NCBI GenBank assembly: GCA_965224225.1
Contig: CBDCZF010000024.1
Location: 1-64,000 of the forward strand
Source of the DNA: CAJQQK01 sp965224225
GTDB lineage: Bacteria > Pseudomonadota > Alphaproteobacteria > Rhizobiales > Hyphomicrobiaceae
DNA: 64,000 bases
Reading direction: 5' to 3'
Part shown: in pieces, positions 1 to 8,530 of the stretch
How positions within the stretch are numbered: position 1 is the first letter of the stretch
Layout: each line of letters starts with the position of its first letter
Notes under the pieces: model-generated
Seen by the model: the letters and a program-made list of their open reading frames with translations, nothing else
Databases searched by the model: none
What the model was told of the DNA's origin: nothing
Position numbers and translations under genes: made by a program

Positions 1-635
1 CCATCCACGCGAAGCCGCAATTTGAGCTGGCCGCGAAACGGCTCGATATGCAGGTCCGTGGCGCGCAGCGCGCACCGCCTCGAGCAGCAGTTCGTTCACG
101 TACCGAACGATCGGCGCGCCAAGTGCCAGATCACGCAACTCGGCCACGTCACCATCACCCAACCTCGGCCCGGCACGCTGGACATCGCGAACCTCGCCGC
201 CGGCAAGCCCGTTGCCGGCCCGCCGCTCGATCGCCCGCGATAATGTCGTCTGCGGTTGCAACGCGCAGTTCGATCGGCCGGCCAACGGCCAACTCGACCG
301 CCTTGAGCACACGGTTATGCCCCGGATCAGCAATTGCCAGCAGGACCGAGCCGGCATCGGCATGCAACGGCAGCACCCGGCTTTCGCGCAGGAAGGCACG
401 GCTCAGGTCATGCTCCAGCACCGGCCCGGACGGCCATTCATCGTCACTGATCACCGGGACGCCGTAGAACTCACTGGCCGCTGCCGCCAGGTCCGGCCCG
501 CTCATCAGCGCCAGGCGTTCAACCGCGCCAACGATGCTGCCGTCGCTGGCCGGCCAGCTTGAGCGGCCCGCGCCAATTCGTTCTCTGGCGACGAGACCGC
601 GCTCTCCGAAGGAATTCTTTGAAGCCCTCAGTCAT
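1..635 (-). pseudogene. gspE: gspE, type II secretion ATPase, N-terminal part, frame-broken and cut by the window edge
   Basis: Reading leftward from ATG at 635 the sequence gives MTEGFKEFL, then SPENELARAAQAG in a second frame (about 600-556). GSIVGAVERLALMSGPD and the FYGVPVISDDEWP block follow in a third frame (about 546-245). Then VAELRDLALGAPIVRYVNEL lies back in the second frame (240-62), and TDLHIEPFRGQLKLRLRVD in the first frame (59-1). These blocks match, in order, the N-terminal domain of GspE and the start of its ATPase core, which powers pseudopilus assembly. At least four frame changes are needed within 635 bases, while the residues between them stay well conserved. This could be a recently decayed gene or uncorrected indels in the assembly. 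It diverges from gspD, which supports the identification. Confidence 0.72.
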
Positions 636-1096
636 CGCTCCGCTCCCTCGGTCCTGCTCTCAATTGGCAAAATACTCGCGCTGCCACACTAACCCCAAGA
701 TTTTGAATTTTCGTCATAATTTGCAACCGTGGCTGGATTCCCGCAGCTCACTGCGGATCAGCTTGATGTGCTTGGCATGACAATGTGGGAGAAAGTTATA
801 ACCGCGGGTACGCGACGGACAGTGCCGCACCTGCGGCATAGAAGTGCTCAATTGGTTGATTACATACATCGTTGATCGGGAAGGCTTGCGAACAGCCGGC
901 AGGGGGCTGCGACAAATGTGTGGAAATCGATAAGCAGCGGGCGGTCTTTCCGCACCCCGTCGCATCCTGCGTGCGATGTATTCTTTGCCCTGTTAAGTGA
1001 TTCGTCCGGTACGTGATTGGCCCCGGTACGTAATTGGCCAAGTGCGTGATTTAGTACCTGTAGGCCGGCGAACCGGTGTGATTTGGAGGGGTTAGT
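636..1096. other. Intergenic region between divergent gspE and gspD
   Basis: This gap of about 460 bases between two divergent type II secretion genes holds no convincing gene. The short frames in it have no family features or good ribosome binding sites. The left part is AT-richer than its surroundings and probably holds the promoters. The right end carries the 17-base tandem repeats listed separately and the gspD ribosome binding site GGAGGGG at 1085-1091. Confidence 0.5.
1006..1056. repeat. 17-bp tandem direct repeats upstream of gspD
   Basis: The unit at 1006-1022 (CCGGTACGTGATTGGCC) is repeated at 1023-1039 with one change (CCGGTACGTAATTGGCC). A degenerate third unit at 1040-1056 keeps the GTGCGTGATT part. 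The period is exactly 17 bases and the block ends 40 bases before the gspD start. Spaced direct repeats of this kind often bind a regulator, but no known operator is recognised here. Confidence 0.6.
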
Positions 1097-3409
1097 GTGC
1101 CAGTGAGTTATCTGGCATCGTGCGGGGGTACGGTAGCACCGGGCGTAATCAGCCGGCGCGTGGCCGTGCTATTCGTTGTTGCAATCTCACTGCTGCTCCA
1201 GGCCTGCGCCAATATCCCGAGGCTGGATGACCGCCACCCGCAAACCACGATGCGTGATACGGTCTTTGGCACCGACCTGACGGCGCGACGCGGCGAGCCG
1301 GTGCGCCCGGCCAAGCCGAAAGCGCCCGGCCCGGGCAGCATGCAGGCCAACCAGCTTTTTCCGGGCAATGACCGAGCCACGGCCGGCCGGCCGCGCGACA
1401 ATCAGTTTGCCGGTGTCCGACCGAACGGCAACGGCTTCGAGCTCAACTTCGAAAACGCCAATCTCGCCGACACCGTCAAGCTCATTCTCGGTGACACGCT
1501 TGGCAAGCCCTACGTCTACGACAATCGCATTCAGGGCCAGGTAACGCTCTCGACCGGCCGACCCGTGTCCGACAGCGAACTGCTGACGATCCTCGAGGTC
1601 GTCCTGCAAATGAACAACGCAGCCCTCGTCATGAGCGAAGGCAAGTACCGGATCATCCCGGCCGGCAATGCGGTGAGCGGCACCCAGCGCCTCGTCTCGC
1701 TGGCAGCCCCCGGGGCCAAAGCGCGTCCCGGCTACGGCGTCAGCATTTTGCCGCTACGCCATATCTCCGCAAAGCAAATGCTGAGCCTGCTGCAGGGCTT
1801 CGTCGTCCGCTCGGGCTCGGTGCGCGCCGACGTGACGCGCAATCTCCTGTTGCTGCGCGGCTCGGGCCCCGACCGTCGCACACTGCTCGATGTCGCAAGC
1901 TCGTTCGACCTGGACTGGCTCAAAGGTCGCGCCGCCGGCATCTTCCCGCTCAAGTATGCAACCGCCGAAGAGATCATCGGCGACCTTGAGAAACTACTCG
2001 AAAGCCGTCAGGGCGGCCGCGGCCACGGCACGGTCAAGTTCGAGGCCATCGAGCGGCTCAACGCCGTCCTCGTCCTCGCCCACACGAACAAGATGCTGCG
2101 CACGGTGGCAAGCTGGGTCAGCCGGCTCGACAAATCGAACAACGGCGGCGTCCGCGTCTACGTCTACCACGTCGAACACGGCAAGGCGGTCGCACTCGCC
2201 CGCATTCTCAATGCAACGTTCTCGAAGAGCGGCAACGGCGCCGGCGTCGACGGTGGCGACTCCGATGTCGCCCCCGGTGAACAGGAAACAACGCTTGCCC
2301 GCAACGAAGAAAGCGGCTTCGGCCGTCCCTCGAACGGGGGGCGGGCAAATGGTGATGCCGGCGGCCAGGAAAGCGGCCAGCCGGAGGTTTCAACGGAGCC
2401 GGGCGAAACAGGTAATGGCGCCTCGAACGGCACCCACAAAAGCAACGGCCAGACGCAGTTTTCCGGCAGTGGCAGTGACGAAATCCGGATCGTGCCTGAC
2501 AAGGCCAACAACACGCTCGTCATCCGTGCCCGGCCGCGCGACTATCGCCGGGTCCTCGATGCGCTACGCAGTATCGACAAGCCGCCGCTGCAGATCCTGA
2601 TCAACGCCACGATCGCCGAAGTCACGCTCAACGACACGCTGCGCTACGGTGTCCAGTTCTTCCTGAGAGGCAAGAAGTGGGGCGGCGTCAACGTCGGCGG
2701 CGTCACCGGGCTGCCCCTGCAGCAGGCCTTTCCGGGCCTCAATTTCGTTCTTGGCTCGCTCGCCAACCCGCGCCTGGTACTCGACGCCCTCTCCGACGTC
2801 ACCAACGTCCAGGTCGTCTCCTCGCCATCCCTCGTTGTCCTTGAAAACCAGGCCGCCAAACTCAAGGTCGGTGCCGAGGTACCGGTACTCACGCAACAGG
2901 CAACGAGCACGGACGTCTCCAACCCGCAGATCGTCAATTCGGTCCAGTTCCGCGATACGGGCGTGATCCTTCAAGTAATCCCCCGCGTGTCATCGAGCGG
3001 CCTCGTCACAATGGTCGTCGAACAGGAGATTTCCTCCGTCGCCGCTTCGTCCGAGCCCGGCACGTTAACGCCGACCATCAATCAGCGGCGGATCAATTCA
3101 ACGATCGCTGTCTATTCCGGTCAGACCGTTCTGCTCGGCGGCCTGATCTCGGAAGAAGACAGCCGCGAGAAAGAGCGCGTGCCGATCGTCAAGGAGGTGC
3201 CGATCCTCGGCGAACTGGTCGGCAAGACCGACAACGCCCGTTCGCGCACGGAACTGATCGTCTTCATCAGGCCCGAGGTCATCCGAGACGGCCACGATGC
3301 CAGCCTCGCAGCTCAGGAACTCGCCAACCGCCTGCGCCTTGTTGAACCGCCTGGCCGACAGAACCACTGGCGCCCGGCTTACAAATCAGGTTCGCGGAAA
3401 GATCAGTGA
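1097..3409 (+). CDS. gspD: Type II secretion system secretin GspD (outer-membrane lipoprotein)
   Basis: The 770-residue protein is the outer-membrane channel of the type II secretion system. The GTG start at 1097 follows GGAGGGG. A hydrophobic stretch (about 22-36) ends in the lipobox LLQAC with Cys37, so it should be a lipoprotein that reaches the outer membrane by itself. N0 to N3 periplasmic domains follow from about residue 115. A Gly/Ser/Asn-rich insert (about 375-455) interrupts the N3 domain; such loops are known in secretins, but this one is long. The secretin domain (about 500-735) shows VPVLTQQ and GGLISEEDSREKERVP, which are family signatures. The divergent neighbour is gspE. The exported proteins that follow are plausible substrates, which is inference. 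Confidence 0.95.
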   Translation: MPVSYLASCGGTVAPGVISRRVAVLFVVAISLLLQACANIPRLDDRHPQTTMRDTVFGTDLTARRGEPVRPAKPKAPGPGSMQANQLFPGNDRATAGRPRDNQFAGVRPNGNGFELNFENANLADTVKLILGDTLGKPYVYDNRIQGQVTLSTGRPVSDSELLTILEVVLQMNNAALVMSEGKYRIIPAGNAVSGTQRLVSLAAPGAKARPGYGVSILPLRHISAKQMLSLLQGFVVRSGSVRADVTRNLLLLRGSGPDRRTLLDVASSFDLDWLKGRAAGIFPLKYATAEEIIGDLEKLLESRQGGRGHGTVKFEAIERLNAVLVLAHTNKMLRTVASWVSRLDKSNNGGVRVYVYHVEHGKAVALARILNATFSKSGNGAGVDGGDSDVAPGEQETTLARNEESGFGRPSNGGRANGDAGGQESGQPEVSTEPGETGNGASNGTHKSNGQTQFSGSGSDEIRIVPDKANNTLVIRARPRDYRRVLDALRSIDKPPLQILINATIAEVTLNDTLRYGVQFFLRGKKWGGVNVGGVTGLPLQQAFPGLNFVLGSLANPRLVLDALSDVTNVQVVSSPSLVVLENQAAKLKVGAEVPVLTQQATSTDVSNPQIVNSVQFRDTGVILQVIPRVSSSGLVTMVVEQEISSVAASSEPGTLTPTINQRRINSTIAVYSGQTVLLGGLISEEDSREKERVPIVKEVPILGELVGKTDNARSRTELIVFIRPEVIRDGHDASLAAQELANRLRLVEPPGRQNHWRPAYKSGSRKDQ

Positions 3410-3543
3410 AACAGTTTCGCAACTTGATGTCATAGTTGCGTCGACAATAACCAGCATATGACTGGCAAGACTGCTTCGAGCTGATGCCCCTGGGCCCTGA
3501 CGGCTGCAGTCAACGACCGACAAGCATAGAGATGGTGAGATCC

Positions 3544-3846
3544 ATGCAGCTTTTGAAACCCGTTGCCCGCGCGCTTGCGCTTGTGCTGGGCGTAATGGCA
3601 TCGACTGGGGTCTCGGCCCAGACGTCAGCGCCGGCAAGCAAGCAATTATCGGGCGGAGCGAAAAAGATGACCAAGGACGATCTCGACAGGGCCAATCGTA
3701 CCGCAAAGCCCGCCGAACGACTGGTATCGGGGACCCCCAGCCCCAACGGCGTCGGGCAGGGCGGCAACGACGATAGACCTCCTGAGATTGCATCTGGCTC
3801 GGGCGGAGGACCAGTGCCGAAATTCGGCAACCAGGAATCAGATTGA
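3544..3846 (+). CDS. Small exported protein with NRTAKPA motif, function unknown
   Basis: Starting at ATG 3544 the product is 100 residues; an in-frame ATG at 3532 is also possible. Residues 1-25 form a clear signal peptide ending in VSAQ, and the rest is Lys/Asp-rich and then Gly/Pro-rich, probably disordered. Residues 42-60 (MTKDDLDRANRTAKPAERL) closely match residues 46-64 of the serine protease encoded next (MTADRLAEINRTAKPAVRM). No known family is recognised. The shared segment sits just after the signal peptide in both, so it could be a propeptide, a common export or secretion tag, or a decoy that binds the same partner. No catalytic motif is visible. Confidence 0.6.
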   Translation: MQLLKPVARALALVLGVMASTGVSAQTSAPASKQLSGGAKKMTKDDLDRANRTAKPAERLVSGTPSPNGVGQGGNDDRPPEIASGSGGGPVPKFGNQESD

Positions 3847-4118
3847 CCGTCCGATCGAGGCCGACCGCACCACTGAACACACTTCACATGAGCGCGAATG
3901 AAGCAAAGACGGCAAATTGCTCATCGCTCGCGAGAATTTGCGTTGAGGACCGTTTCGGTCCATTGACATGCCATTCTTAACCATTAGGGTTCCCGCCGGG
4001 TTTGATGTGTTGATGTACGATTCAGCTCGGTGACGAGCGCGCAGAATGAGGGATGCCGCATCAAACTCAGCCATTTCCCTATCGTCGCAATGCACCGTTA
4101 GGCTGCAGGAGATTTTGC

Positions 4119-5204
4119 ATGAAACCGACAACGAAGCGATATTCTATCGGGCTTGGCTTGGCCCTGGGCGCAGGCATGCTCGCCGGCACAGGGGCGGCAA
4201 CAACGGCGAGCGCCGAATTTGTGGCACGCCAGCTGGCCCCATCGCCTGTGCGCATGACGGCGGACCGCCTGGCCGAAATCAACCGCACGGCCAAGCCGGC
4301 CGTCCGGATGCTCAAGGAATTGCCGGCCGAGGTCGCCGAAATGGTCAAGGCGTCCAAAGGTGGGATTTCCAGGCAGAACTTCGGCCAGGGCAACTTCAAC
4401 ACGATTTTCCATTATTCGGATACGCTGGTCCACGACTGGAACGTCGTACGCAACCCGTATCGCAGAACAGGCCATTTCCTTTTCGAGCTTTCCGGTGGTG
4501 GCTTTGCTCGCTGCACCGCGGCGCTGATTGCCCGGTCGGTTGGCGTTACCGCAGGACACTGTGTCCACGACGGTGGCACCGGCGATGTCGGCTTTATTCA
4601 ACAGGCCTTCTTCTACCCTGCACGCAAAGCGAGTACACCCGAATTCCCATACGGATTTGCTCGCGTAAGCCGCGTCGCCACCACTGCTGGCTGGGCCAAC
4701 GAGGGCAACCTGCAGCAAGGCTATGACGTTGCGGTGTTCTCGCTCGAAACCCAGGACGGAACATCCAACCAGATGGGCTCTGTCGTCGGCTGGTACGGCT
4801 GGTGCAAACGCAACTGCCTGAAACCCTACTGGCACCTCACACAACTGGGCTACCCGGGCAACTACTACAGCGGCCAGCGCATGACGCGCGGGGAGCATCT
4901 CGAGCAGGCCATGACAAGCGGCGACTTCATTCATGGCTCGGGCATGCAAGGCGGCTCGAGCGGCGGCCCGCATATTGCGAACTTCGGTCCGCTCAACGAC
5001 TCGTCGACAGACCTCGGACAGCACCGCTTCCGCAACATCATTTTTGCGGTCACATCCTGGGGCTTCGTCAGCGAATCTTTCAAGATCCAGGGCTCATCGC
5101 CACTCTCGGGTCTGAACAATTCGAACAGCATCATCTCAATGTACAACGACGTATGCAACGATGCTCGCACTCTGCACGGCACAAGCGCTTGTCGACTGTT
5201 CTAA
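4119..5204 (+). CDS. Secreted trypsin-like (S1 family, V8-like) serine protease
   Basis: The ATG at 4119 follows AGGAG and gives 361 residues with a signal peptide (about 1-32, ending TASAEF). Catalytic residues are visible: His147 in TAGHC, Asp203 in GYDVAVF and Ser281 in GGSSGGP, the order and spacing of the chymotrypsin fold. Cys132 and Cys148 flank the His as in the usual disulfide. Residues 33-110 look like a propeptide and contain the NRTAKPA segment shared with the small upstream protein. The protein probably acts outside the cell or in the periplasm. Proximity to gspD makes type II export plausible but unproven. Specificity cannot be read from the sequence. Confidence 0.88.
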   Translation: MKPTTKRYSIGLGLALGAGMLAGTGAATTASAEFVARQLAPSPVRMTADRLAEINRTAKPAVRMLKELPAEVAEMVKASKGGISRQNFGQGNFNTIFHYSDTLVHDWNVVRNPYRRTGHFLFELSGGGFARCTAALIARSVGVTAGHCVHDGGTGDVGFIQQAFFYPARKASTPEFPYGFARVSRVATTAGWANEGNLQQGYDVAVFSLETQDGTSNQMGSVVGWYGWCKRNCLKPYWHLTQLGYPGNYYSGQRMTRGEHLEQAMTSGDFIHGSGMQGGSSGGPHIANFGPLNDSSTDLGQHRFRNIIFAVTSWGFVSESFKIQGSSPLSGLNNSNSIISMYNDVCNDARTLHGTSACRLF

Positions 5205-5229
5205 AAACAGCTGATCACGACACCTGGGG

Positions 5230-5262
5230 CGGCGAAGCAATTTAATTGCTTCGCCGTTTTTT
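5230..5262 (+). terminator. Rho-independent terminator after the serine protease gene
   Basis: Thirteen bases at 5230-5242 (CGGCGAAGCAATT) pair perfectly with 5244-5256, and a run of six T follows at 5257-5262. The AATT bases at the tip are too close to pair, so the effective stem is about ten GC-rich pairs. It lies 25 bases after the protease stop and touches the end of the convergent sulfotransferase gene. Confidence 0.9.
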
Positions 5263-5956
5263 ATGCCGGGAGTTCTTCGTTCTTGGTGCTGTGGCGCGCA
5301 TTGAGAACCGCTTCGACATTCAGCGCGTCGTAGGGTTCGCCCAGGAAATCAAAAAGCCCTTTCAACCCCGGGCCTCGCGCTACGACTTCCTCATAACGAA
5401 TATGATAGAAATTTTGCCGTGAACGGCCAAAGTTCAGCATGACTTCTTCGAACGACTCGATGCTGGCCTTGAGTTTTTCTGGATCAGCCTTTCGCCACCA
5501 GCCACTCCTGGCCACATCGGCGGGATTCCGCGTGTTGAAAATAACGGCGGATCCCTCGAACAGCTTCTCCAGAAAGTCCAGATAGTCAGTAAGCCGTTCC
5601 GCACCCGCCCGCTCGTACATCTGCAGGTATCGTATTTCCTTGAAGCCGACACAGTTCACATCCGCTTCCGGCATCTTCCCTGCAATCAACAATCGGCGGG
5701 CGGCACCGCCGAGCTCTCGTACGAACTGGTCGGGATCATATTCAGTTGCACCAAACCAGGGCTCTCGCGTATTGCTGCCGATCTTGTTCATCTTCGTGGT
5801 TCGACGAAGCGCAAGCGTCGCATCATAAAAGCCTCGAAAGCAGTTGTAGTTCTCGCCACGAATGAGATAGCCATCGATGCTGTTGAGCAAGCCCATCAGC
5901 AGTGTCGAACCGCTGCGGCCATAAGTAACGACAAGCAATGTCCGGTAGTTTGCCAT
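5261..5956 (-). CDS. Sulfotransferase family protein
   Basis: The 231-residue protein opens with LLVVTYGRSGSTLLMGLL, the PAPS 5'-phosphosulfate-binding loop of sulfotransferases. VIFNTRNPADVARSGWW near residue 145 resembles the 3'-phosphate-binding Arg/Ser motif. The family moves sulfate from PAPS to a hydroxyl or amine of a sugar, lipid or protein. Its minus-strand neighbours belong to a polysaccharide region with a second, unrelated-looking sulfotransferase, which suggests sugar sulfation, but the acceptor is unknown. It ends inside the terminator of the convergent protease gene. Confidence 0.8.
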   Translation of the reverse strand: MANYRTLLVVTYGRSGSTLLMGLLNSIDGYLIRGENYNCFRGFYDATLALRRTTKMNKIGSNTREPWFGATEYDPDQFVRELGGAARRLLIAGKMPEADVNCVGFKEIRYLQMYERAGAERLTDYLDFLEKLFEGSAVIFNTRNPADVARSGWWRKADPEKLKASIESFEEVMLNFGRSRQNFYHIRYEEVVARGPGLKGLFDFLGEPYDALNVEAVLNARHSTKNEELPA

Positions 5957-6001
5957 CGCGCGCCCCGCTCCCTTCCAGCAAGAAAACCTAGTTTCGATAC
6001 A

Positions 6002-7378
6002 TCAGCGCGCCTTCAGCGCCCTGCTGGTTTCGAGCAGGATCTCCGGATAGGCTTCGGCGTTGTGATCGAATACTTCAACGAAGGATGCACCTCGTGCGAT
6101 CGCCCGGCGCATCGCCTGACGGAATGCCTCTGGGTCACATGGATCTCGACGCACTTTATTCGTGTCACCACGACCGTTACAGAATGGATGACCAATGTGC
6201 TGCTCGGCGACCTGATAGCCCGTCTGTGCGCCCTGATTGTGGGCATTGTCTATCACCGGCGGCGTTCCGCGCCGAGGCATCAGCATGGTCGAATTGACCG
6301 CAAAGCGTTGGCCATAGGCATTGGCCGCATCCAAAATGACACGCGCGGTCGTGCGCACCTGTCTGAGTTCGATACCGCCACCCTCTTCGCCAATCGCTGG
6401 GAAGCTCGCCGGATCAACCAGAATGGCGAGCCCGACAACCTTGTTGGGAAAGCTGTCGGCAACCTGCAGCAACATGACATGGGCAGCTTCGAAAACCCGG
6501 GACGGGCGATATCCAGTCCGTTGCCAGGCCGCCCGCTGCTGCCCGCGCAAATCGCGCTTTAGCTGCCGGAAGGCCCGATTGCGCTCTGCTCCCCAAGAGT
6601 AAGATTTCTCCGCAAGCAGTCGTGGATGGATCAGCCGCATTTCGGCAGAGCCCATCACAATGCCTGCCATCTTCACCATCACGACCGCCCGGTCATACTC
6701 GGCCTTGCCCGTGATGAAAGAAGCCAGCGCTCCGATCATTTTGCCGTGCGCTTTCTGGAACTTTCCATCCCATGGCACAGGAATACGATTTCCGCCATTG
6801 CCGCCAGGATCGCGCTTCATCTCTAGAGGCAGGGCACGGCTGCCGGATCTATCGAAGACCCACTTAGGCGTGAAGGCACCGGCCATGATCGCCACCGAAG
6901 CTTTCTTTCTGGCCCGCACGACAAGATCGAGCAATTGACCGAGCCGGCGGAAGTCATAGCGATCCGGCGAGGGATTGACCTGGAACCAGGGCAGGCGAAT
7001 GAAGACGCCGTCAACGCCTTCCTGCTTGAGCATTTCGTAATTGAATTTGCCGGAAGGATATGAGGCGATGTAAACACCGCGCACGTCAGCCAGAGCCTGG
7101 GGAGACCTTCCACGGAGGGAGCGACCGGCATGGCCGCGAGAAGGTGACGCGGCACCTTCTTGCGTTATGCTACGCTCACCCTCATAGAGCTGAATTTTCG
7201 CCGGTCGGTCCTTGCCCCAGAAATTCTGGCGCTCCTCGGCATCAACCTTTTCCGCGGTAGATGAAACCGCCAACACAGCAATCAATGTCAGCGCACAGGC
7301 CAGTCGACCGATACCGACTAACGGCCAATTGGCCTTTTCGTCATTTGCCGCTGCGACCGGATTCACTCGAAGTCTCAT
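6002..7378 (-). CDS. Exported or anchored glycoside-hydrolase-like TIM-barrel protein
   Basis: The 458-residue protein has an N-terminal hydrophobic segment (about 21-42) that can serve as a signal peptide or anchor. A low-complexity stretch follows, then a (beta/alpha)8-like domain from about residue 100. The stretch around VDGVFIRLPWFQVNPSPDRY resembles the N-terminal half of GH42/GH5-type barrels, and FVEVFDHNAEAYPEIL near the C-terminus resembles the final strands with an acidic residue. I cannot assign a family or substrate. Its position between sulfotransferases and glycosyltransferases suggests it trims or remodels the exported polysaccharide. Confidence 0.6.
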   Translation of the reverse strand: MRLRVNPVAAANDEKANWPLVGIGRLACALTLIAVLAVSSTAEKVDAEERQNFWGKDRPAKIQLYEGERSITQEGAASPSRGHAGRSLRGRSPQALADVRGVYIASYPSGKFNYEMLKQEGVDGVFIRLPWFQVNPSPDRYDFRRLGQLLDLVVRARKKASVAIMAGAFTPKWVFDRSGSRALPLEMKRDPGGNGGNRIPVPWDGKFQKAHGKMIGALASFITGKAEYDRAVVMVKMAGIVMGSAEMRLIHPRLLAEKSYSWGAERNRAFRQLKRDLRGQQRAAWQRTGYRPSRVFEAAHVMLLQVADSFPNKVVGLAILVDPASFPAIGEEGGGIELRQVRTTARVILDAANAYGQRFAVNSTMLMPRRGTPPVIDNAHNQGAQTGYQVAEQHIGHPFCNGRGDTNKVRRDPCDPEAFRQAMRRAIARGASFVEVFDHNAEAYPEILLETSRALKAR

Positions 7379-7395
7379 TGTTTCATCCTGTGGCG

Positions 7396-8421
7396 CTATG
7401 GTGTCGTATTGCCCCCGGCTTGCTCACCGACCATGTCCCTGACCAGGCAGGCAAGAATAAAGCGACTTGGCGGGGCAGGCGGATCAAAGACAATGGCATC
7501 ATCATGAATGGGCCTAAACAAGCCTCCGCTTCGATCATTTTCACGAATATACTTTTTAAAAATGGCATCATTGCCAACCGAATAGGACGCCTCGATACGT
7601 TTGCGTGTTGCAACGTCCAGCAGCCGCATCTTGCGTGCACCGGTTCCCTTACCATTCAACAGGTCGGAAGCTTCGATTACTTTCCAAACCAAGCTGTTGT
7701 GTTGCTGCAAGGTCAGGTCAAGTTTGTTCGCGTGGCGCAGAAACTCGAGAGCTTCGAGATCAATGCTTGACTTGTGCTTGATCGCCCGCGCGGCAGGATC
7801 CTGGAACAAATCAGGCTCGCCAACGCCCAACGCGTCCAGGCAGTCAACCTTGATGTCGTTGCCCTTCAGCGACTGCACCTCGAACCGGCGAACGTCGATG
7901 TTTTCGGCACCGAACCCACGCTCCCATTTATCGAGAAGCGCGCCGTAGTCGAGAAAATGCAGCCGGCGAGAACTGATGTATTCGTGAACATCACACGTCA
8001 ATCGTGGCTCATAGTCACGAACTTGCTGTTGGTAGAACGATTCGAGATAGTCGTCCTGCCGCCTCAGATAGACGATTATCTTTACCGGAATTTCACCGAA
8101 GAAGTCGGCGATAAGCTGGGGTTTGGCAATCCATTCGAACTCTTCGGACGTGATGAGAACACTGGGCTCGGCGGCTGTTTCGAGTTCCTCGCGCAGCTTC
8201 TTCCAGACCGGAATGGTCTCCAACGGGGCGTTCTTGTTTTCCCGCTGCCATATAGATTGAGCCAAGCGGTGTTGTGCGTGGTTGATACGGCCCGATTTCG
8301 GATAGAAAATGCCGCGCTTGCGAAGTTCCTGTTCGTTCTTGCCAAAAAAATGCTGCAGCCAGGTTGTCGCCGTTTTGTGCGTTCCAATGTGAATGTAGAC
8401 CTGCTTCACGTCGCACGGCAT
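7396..8421 (-). CDS. Sulfotransferase domain protein (second in the locus)
   Basis: The start at 8421 is chosen because AAAGGAG lies six bases upstream. A longer frame to 8538 exists but has no ribosome site. The product is 341 residues. YIHIGTHKTATTWLQHFF (about 9-26) is the phosphosulfate-binding loop of carbohydrate-type sulfotransferases, and VKIIVYLRRQDDYLESFYQQ fits the second PAPS motif. It shows little resemblance to the other sulfotransferase apart from the cofactor loops, so the two may modify different positions. It sits between the glycoside-hydrolase-like gene and the GT2 gene, all on the minus strand. Confidence 0.82.
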   Translation of the reverse strand: MPCDVKQVYIHIGTHKTATTWLQHFFGKNEQELRKRGIFYPKSGRINHAQHRLAQSIWQRENKNAPLETIPVWKKLREELETAAEPSVLITSEEFEWIAKPQLIADFFGEIPVKIIVYLRRQDDYLESFYQQQVRDYEPRLTCDVHEYISSRRLHFLDYGALLDKWERGFGAENIDVRRFEVQSLKGNDIKVDCLDALGVGEPDLFQDPAARAIKHKSSIDLEALEFLRHANKLDLTLQQHNSLVWKVIEASDLLNGKGTGARKMRLLDVATRKRIEASYSVGNDAIFKKYIRENDRSGGLFRPIHDDAIVFDPPAPPSRFILACLVRDMVGEQAGGNTTP

Positions 8422-8530
8422 GTCATGCTCCTTTCGATCGTCCGGGCATGCCATTCCAGCAATTTGCACGCAACTCGATGGTTCCAGGCATCGACACAAA
8501 AAAGCAGAGACGATGCAAAAAAGCCCCCCT

